In this document: in pieces, positions 1 to 9,323 of the stretch
Layout of the letters: the number at the start of each line of letters is the position of its first letter
Position numbering within the stretch: the stretch's first letter is position 1
Origin: an uncultured Neglectibacter sp.
GTDB taxonomy: Bacteria; Bacillota; Clostridia; Oscillospirales; Acutalibacteraceae
Direction: 5' to 3'
Assembly (NCBI GenBank): GCA_946554335.1
Contig: CAMNSA010000016.1
Coordinates: forward strand, 1-52,828
Length of the DNA stretch: 52,828 nt
Made by a program: the position numbers and the translations under genes
Notes under the pieces: model-generated
What the model was told of the DNA's origin: nothing
Seen by the model: only the letters and a program-made list of their open reading frames with translations
Database searches by the model: none

Positions 1-805
1 AAATGGTTTTGCGCAGGGCCTCGGGCTGCTCGCAGATCTCCTTCATCATGAAATGCTCGTAGCCGCCCTTTTCCGCGGAGGAGATATCCCACTCGATATG
101 CTCGGTGGTTTTCTCCACCTTTTCCCCGTCGCTGTTATAAAACAGGATCTCATTTTCGGAGATCACGGCGGTCTCCTTGTCCTTCAGACGGTAAATATCC
201 CTGGTCTTGCTGAGAATGGCGGGCACATCCGAGGCGATGAAGTTCTCGCCCTGCCCCACGCCCACGATCAAGGGGCTATCCTTTCTTACTGCAAAGATCT
301 TTTCCGGGAAGTCGGCGCAGATGATTCCCAAGGCATAACTGCCCTCCACCCGGGCGATCACCTGACGGATGGCGGAGAGCACGTCGCCCTCATAATGGTA
401 TTCCAGCAGCTGGGCCACCACCTCGGTGTCCGTATCTGAGGCAAAGTCCACACCCTTGCGGATAAGCTGGCTTTTCAGCTCCAGATAGTTCTCAATGATG
501 CCGTTGTGCACCACGGCAAATTTGCCGCCGTGGCTTACCTGGGGATGGGAATTCACATCGGAGGGCGCCCCGTGGGTCGCCCAGCGGGTGTGTCCGATGC
601 CCACCGTGCCGGGCAGCTTTCTGCCACCCTCCAAAATTCCCTCCAGCACATTCAGACGCCCTTTGGACTTTACCACATGCAATCCGGAATCATTATAGAC
701 CGCGATCCCCGCGGAGTCGTAGCCCCGGTATTCCAGCTTTTGAAGACCATTGAGCAGGAAGGGAGCCGCTTCCTCTTGTCCGATATATCCAACGATGCCG
801 CACAT
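1..805 (-). CDS. glmS: Glutamine--fructose-6-phosphate aminotransferase, N-terminal part (cut by window edge)
   Basis: Makes glucosamine-6-phosphate from fructose-6-phosphate and glutamine, the first step of UDP-GlcNAc and peptidoglycan precursor synthesis in the cytoplasm. The reading frame starts MCGIVGYIG, so Cys2 becomes the N-terminal nucleophile of the class II glutamine amidotransferase domain once Met is removed. Further family motifs follow: LEYRGYDSAG, GHTRWATHG, HNGIIENY and SDTDTEV. About 268 residues are visible, covering the glutaminase domain; the two SIS sugar-isomerase domains lie beyond base 1. The ATG at 805 is preceded by AAGGAG about ten bases upstream. It lies 94 bases downstream of purA on the same strand and may share its transcript. 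The gap is too short for a glmS ribozyme and shows none. Confidence 0.97.
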   Translation of the reverse strand, partial: MCGIVGYIGQEEAAPFLLNGLQKLEYRGYDSAGIAVYNDSGLHVVKSKGRLNVLEGILEGGRKLPGTVGIGHTRWATHGAPSDVNSHPQVSHGGKFAVVHNGIIENYLELKSQLIRKGVDFASDTDTEVVAQLLEYHYEGDVLSAIRQVIARVEGSYALGIICADFPEKIFAVRKDSPLIVGVGQGENFIASDVPAILSKTRDIYRLKDKETAVISENEILFYNSDGEKVEKTTEHIEWDISSAEKGGYEHFMMKEICEQPEALRKTI

Positions 806-899
806 ATGCACTCATTCTCCTTTTTAATCGGGCAAAAGCAGAGGCACAAGGCTCCCGCCGACCCTTTATAGTGATTTTTCAAATCATTCTGTGACGGAC

Positions 900-2186
900 T
901 CAAGCCTTCCGGTAGATGATGTCCTCCCGGGAAGGTCCGTTTGAAACCATGGTCACGGGCACGCCGATGTGCTTTTCCGCGAACTCCACATACCTTCTGG
1001 CGTTTTCCGGCAGGTCCTCGTACTTTTTGATCCCGCCGATATCGCATTTCCAGCCGGGCAGCACCTCCAAAACTGGCTTGCAGTTTTTAAGCTGAGAGGT
1101 GGGCGGGAAAGTATCGATCCGCTTTCCGTTAAGCTCATAGGCCACGCACACCGGGATCTCGTCGAGGTATCCCAGGGCGTCCAGCACAGTGAAGGCAACA
1201 TCCGTCGCTCCCTGTACCATACAGCCGTATCGGGCCGCCACCAGATCCAGCCATCCCATTCTGCGGGGACGCCCTGTGGTGGCGCCGTACTCGCCTCCAT
1301 CTCCCCCGCGGCGGCGAAGCTCATCCGCCTCTTCACCGAAGATCTCGGAAACAAATTCGCCCGCGCCCACAGCGCTGGAATAGGCCTTGACGACCGTGAC
1401 GATCTGCCGGATCGCATAGGGCGGAATTCCGCCTGCGCCCACGGAGCCATATCCCGCCAAGGGAGAGGAAGAGGTCACCATGGGATAAATGCCCAAGTCC
1501 GGATCCTTCAGAGAACCCAGCTGGCCCTCCAGCAGAATCGTTTTCCCCTCCTTTACTGCGTTGTAAAGCAGCGTGGTGGTGTCTGCCACATACGGGGCAA
1601 GAGCCTCTTTGTATTCCATAAGCTTCGCGTAGATCTCGTTCCGGTCCAAAGGCTTCTGATGATAGAGCTCCGTGTACAGCACATTTTTCAGCTCCAGCAC
1701 ATGGTCGATCCGCTCATATAAAGCGTCCTTCTCGTCAAAGAGGTCGCTGATCTGGAAGCCGATCTTCGCGTATTTATCGGAGTAAAAGGGGGCGATCCCG
1801 GACTTGGTGGAGCCGAAGGATTTCGAGGCCAAACGCGCTTCCTCCATACCGTCCAGTTCCTTGTGATAGGGCATGACCACCTGGCAGCGGTCGGAGATCA
1901 GCAGATTGGGCTTTGGCACGCCCCTCTCAATGATCGAAGCCATTTCCTGCTGAAAATTTTCTACGGAGAGAGCCACGCCGTTTCCGATGACATTGGTGAT
2001 ATTCGAGCGGAACACACCGCTGGGAAGCTGATGCAGCGCGAACTTTCCGTACTGATTGATGATGGTGTGCCCGGCGTTGGAGCCGCCCTGAAAGCGCACC
2101 ACAATATCGGAATTCTCCGCCAATACATCTGTGATCTTGCCCTTGCCTTCGTCTCCCCAGCAAGCGCCTACGATTGCTTTTACCAT
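900..2186 (-). CDS. purA: Adenylosuccinate synthetase
   Basis: GTP-dependent ligase that joins IMP and aspartate to form adenylosuccinate, the first committed step from IMP to AMP. The 428-residue length is normal for the family. The N-terminus carries the P-loop-like GDEGKGK signature and QGGSNAGHT, followed by GNGVALS and, near the C-terminus, GATTGRPRRMGW. The start at 2186 has GGGAG immediately upstream. It belongs to a minus-strand group of AMP-branch genes (purC, purB, purA) that continues into glmS, although repeats separate purB from purA. The first ten codons and the leader are duplicated upstream (2280-2342), which creates a small upstream ORF that stops nine bases before this start. 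Confidence 0.97.
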   Translation of the reverse strand: MVKAIVGACWGDEGKGKITDVLAENSDIVVRFQGGSNAGHTIINQYGKFALHQLPSGVFRSNITNVIGNGVALSVENFQQEMASIIERGVPKPNLLISDRCQVVMPYHKELDGMEEARLASKSFGSTKSGIAPFYSDKYAKIGFQISDLFDEKDALYERIDHVLELKNVLYTELYHQKPLDRNEIYAKLMEYKEALAPYVADTTTLLYNAVKEGKTILLEGQLGSLKDPDLGIYPMVTSSSPLAGYGSVGAGGIPPYAIRQIVTVVKAYSSAVGAGEFVSEIFGEEADELRRRGGDGGEYGATTGRPRRMGWLDLVAARYGCMVQGATDVAFTVLDALGYLDEIPVCVAYELNGKRIDTFPPTSQLKNCKPVLEVLPGWKCDIGGIKKYEDLPENARRYVEFAEKHIGVPVTMVSNGPSREDIIYRKA

Positions 2187-2195
2187 AGTTCTCCC

Positions 2196-2312
2196 TCACG
2201 CCTTTCTGTTATTAGACAGCGCTCTGTCTCGCCTGCCGGCTCGGTCAGTCGCTACATGAGCGCCACCGGCGCTCAGCGACCCCCAGCAAGCGCCTACAAT
2301 AGCTTTTACCAT
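2196..2312 (-). CDS. Possible upstream ORF made from a duplicated purA start
   Basis: A 38-codon frame begins with the same ten residues as PurA (MVKAIVGACW). It then runs through the inserted repeat module, and its TGA at 2196-2198 lies nine bases before the true purA ATG. The stop directly abuts the purA Shine-Dalgarno GGGAG, so translation of this frame could couple to, or compete with, purA initiation. The residues after position 11 resemble no known protein and probably only reflect the repeat. Its own ribosome binding site is weak. Whether it is translated cannot be told from sequence. Confidence 0.35.
   Translation of the reverse strand: MVKAIVGACWGSLSAGGAHVATDRAGRRDRALSNNRKA
2224..2282. 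repeat. Dispersed repeat, module B (copy 1)
   Basis: Starts CTGTCTCGCCTGCCG, continues with CTCGGT, and then has a short palindrome (GAGCGCC...GGCGCTC) closed by GCGACC. The same order of elements, with a different palindrome in the middle, occurs at 46341-46397, where 21 of the first 22 bases match. It sits between the two copies of the purA start. Confidence 0.7.
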
Positions 2313-2342
2313 ATCTATCCCACAAACCTTTCCAGAACTATT
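2280..2342. repeat. Duplicated purA start and leader (second copy)
   Basis: Bases 2280-2342 repeat bases 2157-2213. The core, covering the first codons of purA, differs at only two positions over about 33 bases. The leader beyond the ATG is recognisably similar but more diverged (ending in ACTATTA versus GTTATTA). The two copies flank roughly 66 bases of repeat module. This looks like an old duplication associated with the repeat and not a recent assembly artefact, because the non-coding parts have drifted. Confidence 0.8.
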
Positions 2343-2383
2343 ATGTGACCAGCTTAATTTATCTTTTCCTTAGCTTTCCTTAT

Positions 2384-2429
2384 GTTCTTGTCTTTAGCCT
2401 CTTTGCGTAAATGGGCTAAAGACAAGAAC
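2384..2429. repeat. Perfect inverted repeat, 16-base arms
   Basis: Arms at 2384-2399 and 2414-2429 are perfect complements (GTTCTTGTCTTTAGCC and its complement), separated by a 14-base loop with TTTGCGTAAA. A related GCAAAGGGGCTAA string occurs beside the module A copy near 46190, so this hairpin seems to be part of the same composite repeat. It could fold in transcripts from either strand, but there is no U-tract typical of a terminator. Confidence 0.75.
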
Positions 2430-2430
2430 C

Positions 2431-2482
2431 GCCCTCTCAGTCACGGCAAAGCCGTGCCAGCTCTCCCAGAGGGAGAGCCAAG
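2431..2482. repeat. Dispersed repeat, module A (copy 1)
   Basis: A 52-base module containing two nested palindromes: CACGGCAAAGCCGTG and CTCTCCCAGAGGGAGAG. An almost identical module lies in opposite orientation at 46211-46262, with about four differences. A truncated third copy (GCCAGAGGGAGAGCCAAG) lies at 2543-2560. The remaining bases up to 2600 carry repeated TAACAACTAA-like strings and no gene. Confidence 0.8.
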
Positions 2483-2602
2483 GGAAAGGGCACTCCCTTT
2501 CCCTTGACCTTATCTAACAACTAATATCTAAAATCTAACAACTGCCAGAGGGAGAGCCAAGCCCTTTTCTAACAACTAACATCTAACAGCTAACAACTGC
2601 TG

Positions 2603-4036
2603 TCACACTTTGATCTCGGCTTTTTCCAAGCCTACCGATTCATACTTTTTCAAAAGCGGCTTTATGACCTGGGACAGGAACTCTTCCGTCTGCCGAGGCG
2701 CCCGGCCCACATATTTTTCCGGCTGAACGATCTCGGAAAGCTCTTCCAAAGTCACGCCGAAAATGGGGTCCGCCGCGATGCGGGAAAGCAGATCGTTTTC
2801 TCCGCCCTCCTCCTTGACCACCTTCGCCGCAGCCATGGAGTGGATCCGGATGCGCTCGTGCAGCTCCTGCCGATTTGCGCCCCGCTTGGCCGCGTCCATC
2901 ATGATGTTCTCCGTGGCCATAAAGGGAAGCTCTCTGAGCATATGCTGTCGGATAACCTTGGGGTACACCACCAGCCCGTCTGCCACATTGGCGTAAAGCT
3001 CCAGGATCCCATCTGTCGCCAGGAAAGCCTCCGCCACGCTGATGCGCTTGTTGGCGGAGTCGTCCAGAGTGCGCTCAAACCACTGGGTGGACTGGGTCAT
3101 GGCCGGATTCACCGCGTCGGCGATCACATATCTGGCAAGGGACGCGATGCGCTCACTGCGCATGGGATTGCGCTTATAGGCCATAGCGGAGGATCCAATC
3201 TGATTTTTCTCAAAGGGCTCCTCTACTTCCTTCAAATGCTGCAAAAGCCGGATATCATTGGAAAACTTGGCGGCGCTTTGGGCGATCCCGGACAAGATCG
3301 ACAGCATCTGGCTGTCAAGCTTGCGGGAATAGGTCTGACCAGAAACAGCGAAGCACTTCTCATAGCCCATCTTCCGGGCGATCTTTTCATCCAGTTGGCG
3401 GCATTTTTCGTGGTCGCCCTCAAACAGCTCCAGGAAGCTTGCCTGGGTCCCGGTAGTTCCCTTGCAGCCCAAAAGCTTCGCCTTGGAAAGCTGGTATTCC
3501 ACATCCTCCAGGTCCATGACGAGATCCTGAAGCCACAAGGCGGCGCGCTTTCCCACGGTAGTGGGCTGGGCCGGCTGGAAATGGGTAAAGGCCAGTGTGG
3601 GAAGCTCCCGATAGGTCTCGGCAAACCCCGCCAGCGCCCGGATCACCCGGATCAACTTGTCACGGATCAGCTTTAAAGCCTCGGTCATCACGATGACATC
3701 CGTATTATCTCCCACATAACAGGAAGTAGCCCCCAAATGGATAATTCCTGCTGCTTTCGGACACTGCTGCCCATAGGCGTACACATGGCTCATCACATCG
3801 TGGCGCACCAGCTTTTCCCGCTCTTCGGCCACCTCGTAATTGATATCCTCCTGATGCGCTTTCAGCTCTTCCACCTGTTCCTTTGTAACAGGCAGGCCCA
3901 ATTCCATTTCGGTTTCGGCCAGCGCGATCCACAGCTTCCTCCAGGTTTTGAATTTCATATCCGGAGAGAAGAGATATTTCATCTCACGGCTTGCATATCT
4001 TGCACTGAGGGGAGATTCGTAGCTGTCTTTTGCCAT
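2603..4036 (-). CDS. purB: Adenylosuccinate lyase
   Basis: Catalyses two beta-eliminations of fumarate: SAICAR to AICAR and adenylosuccinate to AMP. The predicted 477-residue protein begins MAKDSYESPLSARYAS and is of the longer class. It has the fumarase-superfamily signature in GSSAMAYKRNPMRSE, with the flexible catalytic-serine loop just before it, and the THFQPAQPTT segment with the conserved His. The frame is open 31 codons further upstream, but the ATG at 4036 follows AAGGAG at proper spacing and the upstream extension is not family-like. It lies downstream of purC, separated by a hairpin (4108-4139) that may attenuate transcription between them. Confidence 0.96.
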   Translation of the reverse strand: MAKDSYESPLSARYASREMKYLFSPDMKFKTWRKLWIALAETEMELGLPVTKEQVEELKAHQEDINYEVAEEREKLVRHDVMSHVYAYGQQCPKAAGIIHLGATSCYVGDNTDVIVMTEALKLIRDKLIRVIRALAGFAETYRELPTLAFTHFQPAQPTTVGKRAALWLQDLVMDLEDVEYQLSKAKLLGCKGTTGTQASFLELFEGDHEKCRQLDEKIARKMGYEKCFAVSGQTYSRKLDSQMLSILSGIAQSAAKFSNDIRLLQHLKEVEEPFEKNQIGSSAMAYKRNPMRSERIASLARYVIADAVNPAMTQSTQWFERTLDDSANKRISVAEAFLATDGILELYANVADGLVVYPKVIRQHMLRELPFMATENIMMDAAKRGANRQELHERIRIHSMAAAKVVKEEGGENDLLSRIAADPIFGVTLEELSEIVQPEKYVGRAPRQTEEFLSQVIKPLLKKYESVGLEKAEIKV

Positions 4037-4107
4037 TGTCGCAACTCCTTTTCGGTAATATTCAATTCTCCACACGGCTCCGGTACTTTCCAAAGCACCC
4101 GAAAATA

Positions 4108-4139
4108 GAATTCGGGCGTACCGCGGCACGCCCGAATTC
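4108..4139 (-). terminator. Hairpin between purC and purB
   Basis: A 12-base perfect stem (GAATTCGGGCGT and its complement) with an 8-base loop. Read on the minus strand it is followed by TATTTTC, a weak U-tract, so it may be a leaky terminator or attenuator after purC. On the plus strand it is followed by six T, but no plus-strand gene leads into it. Confidence 0.6.
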
Positions 4140-4173
4140 TTTTTTGTAAAAGAAAGCGGGCCGATTTTCCCGC

Positions 4174-4884
4174 TTATTTAAGGCCCAGCCTCTTCATCAT
4201 TTCCTCGTAGGCTTCCTCTACTCCGCCCATATCTCTGCGGAACCGGTCCTTGTCCAGCTTCTCATGGGTATCGGCGTCCCAGAAGCGGCAGGTATCCGGA
4301 GAGATCTCGTCTGCCAGGATGATCTGGCCGTCGGCGGTCTTGCCGAACTCCAGCTTAAAATCGATCAAGTCCACCTTCACACCCTTGAAGAATTCGATCA
4401 TCAGCTCGTTGATGCGCAGGCTCATGGAGGCGATCTGATCCAGCTCTTCTCTGGTGGCGAGGCCCATGGCGAGAATATGATAGTCGTTGACCATCGGATC
4501 GCCCAGCTCGTCGTTCTTATAGCTGAATTCCAAAACAGGAGCCTTCAAAGCCGTACCCTCCGGCAGGCCCAAGCGCTTGGAAAGGCTTCCGGCCGCCGTG
4601 TTGCGCACAATGACCTCCAGAGGAACGATCTTCACTCTTTTTACCGCTGTCTCCCGGTCGTTGAGCTCCTCCACAAAATGGGTGGGGATCCCCTTCTTTT
4701 CCAGCATCTGGAACATGAAGTTGGACATCCGGTTATTCACCACGCCCTTTCCCACGATGGTACCCTTCTTCAGGCCGTTAAAGGCAGTGGCATCATCTTT
4801 ATAGGAAACGATATAGACCTGCGGGTCCTCTGTCTGATAAACCTTTTTTGCTTTGCCCTCATAAAGCAGTTCTTTCTTTTGCAT
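4174..4884 (-). CDS. purC: Phosphoribosylaminoimidazole-succinocarboxamide (SAICAR) synthase, short form
   Basis: ATP-dependent ligase joining CAIR and aspartate to give SAICAR in de novo purine synthesis. The 236 residues match the usual bacterial short form. Motifs include [12 protein letters not shown] at the N-terminus, [25 protein letters not shown] and the [12 protein letters not shown] active-site signature. The start is set by GGAGGGATGAGGT directly before the ATG at 4884. A near-consensus sigma-A promoter lies upstream at 5008-5036. A second and longer PurC is encoded at 44245-45072, so this genome has two forms of the enzyme. Confidence 0.97.
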   Translation of the reverse strand: MQKKELLYEGKAKKVYQTEDPQVYIVSYKDDATAFNGLKKGTIVGKGVVNNRMSNFMFQMLEKKGIPTHFVEELNDRETAVKRVKIVPLEVIVRNTAAGSLSKRLGLPEGTALKAPVLEFSYKNDELGDPMVNDYHILAMGLATREELDQIASMSLRINELMIEFFKGVKVDLIDFKLEFGKTADGQIILADEISPDTCRFWDADTHEKLDKDRFRRDMGGVEEAYEEMMKRLGLK

Positions 4885-5007
4885 ACCTCATCCCTCCGCC
4901 CGATAAAGGCAGACATCCTTTCCCCCCGCCTTTTCAATGCCGCGGGGAAGCTGCTTCGGAAAACCCGGACCGCAAACGCGGCGGAAACCCACTTTTTTCC
5001 GTCTCTC

Positions 5008-5036
5008 ATTGTATTAGAAAGCGGGCTTCTTGTCAA
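5008..5036 (-). promoter_or_regulatory. Sigma-A promoter for purC
   Basis: Read on the minus strand: TTGACA (5036-5031), a 17-base spacer, then TACAAT (5013-5008). Both boxes and the spacing are close to consensus. The resulting leader to the purC start is about 115 bases. I see no recognisable purine riboswitch in it. Confidence 0.75.
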
Positions 5037-5143
5037 TCGTTTCACAAAAAAAGATTCGAGGAAACGCAGGAAGTTTTCACAAATAATATGAATTAATCCA
5101 TTCATTTCATTTCATTCCTGTGCAATTTTTTCGCAATATTTTC

Positions 5144-5172
5144 TTGTAAATATCGAGATAGTGTGTTAGAAT
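5144..5172 (+). promoter_or_regulatory. Sigma-A promoter for glutamate dehydrogenase
   Basis: TTGTAA at 5144-5149 and TAGAAT at 5167-5172, separated by 17 bases, lie in an AT-rich stretch 56 bases before the gdhA ATG. Confidence 0.7.
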
Positions 5173-5197
5173 AATTTCATATTTTGCAGGATTCTAA

Positions 5198-6559
<1,362 letters not shown>

Positions 6560-6590
6560 GCTTTCCGGGATATTTGAATTCATAACAGGG

Positions 6591-6621
6591 GGGCTGCTGC
6601 AAAGAAATTTTGCAGCAGCCC
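6591..6621 (+). terminator. Terminator hairpin after gdhA
   Basis: Perfect 13-base stem (GGGCTGCTGCAAA and its complement) with a 5-base loop, 31 bases after the gdhA stop. The tail after the stem is only weakly T-rich, so its strength is uncertain. Confidence 0.7.
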
Positions 6622-6632
6622 TTGAACTCTCC

Positions 6633-6756
6633 CTCTCAGCCAGCTTCGCTGACAGCGTTTCCACTTCCGGTTCGGTCTGGTCAGAACGGTCTCCACTGGA
6701 GACCTTCCCCGCCACTGGCAACCAGCGCCCCAAAAGGGGAGCCAAGTATTCTTTCT
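6633..6756. repeat. Dispersed repeat, module C (copy 1) with flanking fragments
   Basis: Contains CCCTCTCAGCCAGC followed by GGTCAGAACGGTCT, a CACTGGAGACC stretch and GGGGAGCCAAG. The GGTCAGAACGGTCT...CACTGGAGACCTTCCCC module recurs at 46411-46464 with few differences. The end resembles the GGGAGAGCCAAG end of module A. No gene lies in this gap between gdhA and the Hpt gene. Confidence 0.7.
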
Positions 6757-6781
6757 GACCCACCAGCGACTCTAAAACGCA

Positions 6782-6815
6782 AAAAAGCTGCCGCAAAAAT
6801 TTGTGGCAGCTTTTT
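6782..6815 (-). terminator. Bidirectional terminator after the Hpt gene
   Basis: A stem of about 15 base pairs formed by AAAAAGCTGCCGCAAA and TTTGTGGCAGCTTTTT, with A and T runs at both ends. It lies 31 bases beyond the stop of the minus-strand Hpt gene and would also stop plus-strand readthrough from gdhA. Confidence 0.8.
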
Positions 6816-6846
6816 CGTTTATCCAATTTGCAAAGCTTTAGGAAAT

Positions 6847-7203
6847 TCAGCCCTTCAGCTGAGAAATACAGTCAATCGACCGCTCATACTCAGCCTTCAG
6901 CTCTTCAAAGGGAGACTCGATATCATCTCCATATTCCGTTCTGTCCCGCAGCACATCGGAAAGCACAGCGGAAGCGTGATACAGGGCTGTCAGAGAAAGA
7001 TTCTGGCTGATCCCCTTCAGGGTGTGAGCAGCCCGGAACGCCTCCGGAATATTCTTCTCTTCCAAAGAGGTAAGCAGCAGCTCATAGCTTTTGTCGTCCA
7101 AAACCTTCAAAAGGAACTTCTGTACCCGCTCTTCACTTCTCAACCGGCCTATGACCTCGTCGTAGTCCGCCCCCATCGATCCATAGCACTCTTGTAATGT
7201 CAT
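6847..7203 (-). CDS. Histidine phosphotransfer (Hpt) domain protein
   Basis: A 118-residue single-domain Hpt protein. The phospho-accepting histidine is His60 in AAHTLKGISQNL, the classic Hpt signature. The remainder is predicted to be a four-helix bundle. Its ATG overlaps the stop of the upstream REC-HD-GYP-GGDEF gene by four bases (ATGA), which indicates translational coupling. With the hybrid kinase two genes upstream it completes a His-Asp-His-Asp relay, so it probably shuttles phosphate between the kinase receiver domains and the response regulator. It ends just before a strong terminator. Confidence 0.9.
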   Translation of the reverse strand: MTLQECYGSMGADYDEVIGRLRSEERVQKFLLKVLDDKSYELLLTSLEEKNIPEAFRAAHTLKGISQNLSLTALYHASAVLSDVLRDRTEYGDDIESPFEELKAEYERSIDCISQLKG

Positions 7204-9272
7204 TGTTTTTCTCCCTTCTGTGATCTGTCACCCTGTCCGTTATCCGCAGTGGAACCTTTCCCCTCTTCATAAAAACGGAAAGCACCTCTGCCGTTTCGCT
7301 TTACATCGTACATGGCCTCATCCGCCATTCGGAACAGGCTGTCATAATCTCGCTTCTCCGGCGTGGTACAGGCGGCGCCCATACTGGCGCGTATCTCAAA
7401 GCCCTGATAGATCCTGTGCAGCTTTTCAAAGATGCGGCTGACCTGAAGCTGTGCAGTGTTCTTGTGCTCCATAAAAATGATGTATTCATCCCCGCCCATC
7501 CTGGCCGCAATGTCGGCGCTTCGGATGCTGGAACGGATAATGTCCGCCACGCATTTTAATACCTCGTCGCCGAACAGATGGCCGTAGACATCGTTTGCGT
7601 CCTTGAATTTATCCAAGTCGAACATGATCAGTACAAACTGTTTTTCGGGCGACTCCTCAAGCACGGAGGAAATTTTTGCCTTTGCAGCCTTGTGGTTTAA
7701 AAGACCTGTAAGAGAATCATGCTCTGCCCGCATCTCCAGGTCCTTCACCTTCTCCATGTCCTCATGGATATCTACGATCTTCCCGATAGCCCCCTCATAC
7801 TCCGGGTCTTCCTTCTCCACCCACATGGCCCGGCAGATCACCCGGTTCCACCGCTGCTCGCCGTTGATATTGAGAAGATACTTCCCTTCGATGACCGGCG
7901 ACTTGGGAGTGGTGCTTTTCAGCCTCTCCAACAGGTACTCAAAGTCTTCCTGCTGAAACACACCGGCACCAAAAGCGCTTTCTCTGGGATTCACAATGGT
8001 CTCAGGCAGATTCAGATACCGTGCTCCCCATTCAGACAGCACCACGATCTCCGGGATCGCTGTATACTCAAACTGGACCACCTGGGCAAGCTCCGCAAAG
8101 AACTGGTACTTCATCCGCTCATGCTCCAGAAGGCGGAAGGTGCGCTCAGACACATCCGCATCTCCCTTTTCCAGCATGCGTTCCGCAGAGCTCATGACCT
8201 CCAGCTCAGAGGTTCTTCCGGAAGAGGAAACTCTCAACTCCCTCTTCAGCTGATCCTTGATATCCGTAAGACACTCCAGAAGCAATGGATTAAAGGTTCC
8301 ACATTCGCCGTTTAAAATCATCTCAACGGCCGTTTCGTGAGGAATGGCGTCCTTGTATACCCGCTTGCTGGTCAGGGCGTCGTACACATCAGCCAGCGAT
8401 ACCACCTGAGCGGCAATGGGGATCTCCTCCCCCTTGAGGCCATCCGGATAACCTTTTCCGTCATACCGCTCATGGTGCCAACGGCAGATCTGATATCCAT
8501 ACTGCACCAGGGGCTCATTGGCCCGCAGAGGGATTCCCTCCAGGATCTTGGCGCCCTCGGCGGAGTGGGTCTTCATGATCTCAAATTCTTCCTTAGTCAG
8601 CCTTCCCGGCTTATTGAGGATCTCGGAGGGCACGGCGATCTTTCCAATATCATGAAGAGAAGACGCGTTGCAGATCAGATGAATATCCTTTTTCAAAGAG
8701 GGATACCGATCGGTTTTTGACACCAGCTTTCTGAGAAGCAGTTCAGTCAAAGTGTAGATATGCAGCACATGAAGCCCGCTTTCGCCGTTGCGGAACTCCA
8801 CCAGATTAGAAAGGATCTCGATCATCAGCCGGTTGTCCTTTTCCTTTTCATAGATCTGATCCGCCACCATCTGGGAAAGCTCTTTCTGCCTCGCGGTCAG
8901 CATAATGGTGCTGGTGACACGCCGTTGGACAATCCTCTCGTCAAAGGGGCGGCTGATGTAATCCAGCACTCCCAGGTCATAGGCGCGCTCCACATAGGAG
9001 GGCACGGTTTCCGCCGAGATCATGACGACGGGAACGTCCTTGATCCAGTTGTTTTTGTTCATCAGTGCCAACAGCTCGAACCCATCCATGACAGGCATCA
9101 CAATATCCAGAAGCATCAGGCAGTATTCGCTGCTGTGATTATTCAGCAGAACCGACGCCTCCATGCCGTTTTCAGCCTCTATGATCTCAAACTCATTGGA
9201 AAGCATGTCGGAAAGGAGAGATCGGTTCATCTCAGAATCGTCCACGACCAGGATCTTCTTTTTTGCGCTCAT
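7200..9272 (-). CDS. Response regulator with HD-GYP and GGDEF domains (cyclic-di-GMP turnover)
   Basis: A 690-residue cytoplasmic protein. Residues 1-120 are a receiver domain (VVDDSEMNRS, phospho-acceptor Asp56 in LLDIVMP). Residues of about 150-340 form an HD-GYP phosphodiesterase domain, with the HD pair at 207-208 (SLHDIGKIAVP), HHERYDGKGYPDGL and SLADVYDALTS. A PAS-like segment at about 390-510 is suggested by its position and by an ending that resembles a PAC motif. A C-terminal GGDEF domain has GGDEY at 593-597 and FDLDKFKDANDVYGH. It may therefore both make and degrade cyclic-di-GMP under phosphorylation control. The fifth position Y instead of F is common in active cyclases. It is the middle gene of the operon. 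Confidence 0.93.
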   Translation of the reverse strand: MSAKKKILVVDDSEMNRSLLSDMLSNEFEIIEAENGMEASVLLNNHSSEYCLMLLDIVMPVMDGFELLALMNKNNWIKDVPVVMISAETVPSYVERAYDLGVLDYISRPFDERIVQRRVTSTIMLTARQKELSQMVADQIYEKEKDNRLMIEILSNLVEFRNGESGLHVLHIYTLTELLLRKLVSKTDRYPSLKKDIHLICNASSLHDIGKIAVPSEILNKPGRLTKEEFEIMKTHSAEGAKILEGIPLRANEPLVQYGYQICRWHHERYDGKGYPDGLKGEEIPIAAQVVSLADVYDALTSKRVYKDAIPHETAVEMILNGECGTFNPLLLECLTDIKDQLKRELRVSSSGRTSELEVMSSAERMLEKGDADVSERTFRLLEHERMKYQFFAELAQVVQFEYTAIPEIVVLSEWGARYLNLPETIVNPRESAFGAGVFQQEDFEYLLERLKSTTPKSPVIEGKYLLNINGEQRWNRVICRAMWVEKEDPEYEGAIGKIVDIHEDMEKVKDLEMRAEHDSLTGLLNHKAAKAKISSVLEESPEKQFVLIMFDLDKFKDANDVYGHLFGDEVLKCVADIIRSSIRSADIAARMGGDEYIIFMEHKNTAQLQVSRIFEKLHRIYQGFEIRASMGAACTTPEKRDYDSLFRMADEAMYDVKRNGRGAFRFYEEGKGSTADNGQGDRSQKGEKQ

Positions 9273-9323
9273 TGCCTTCTTTCCTCTCTGCGGAAATCCA
9301 CTTTTCTCTAGGGCTTATCCTAC

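Noticed and set aside
806-899. Possible glmS ribozyme in the purA-glmS gap
   Set aside because: Only 94 bases are available and no conserved core of the ribozyme is visible.
2515-2600. TAACAACTAA-like direct repeats resembling a CRISPR or iteron array
   Set aside because: The units are short, AT-rich and irregularly spaced, with no spacers of even length. They are part of the repeat-rich gap between purA and purB.
4111-4146. A T-box-like string (GTACCGCGG within a hairpin followed by T-rich DNA) on the plus strand
   Set aside because: The conserved T-box core AGGGTGGNACCGCG is not matched outside the ACCGCG part, no specifier stem is visible, and no plus-strand gene follows. It is better explained as the hairpin between purC and purB.
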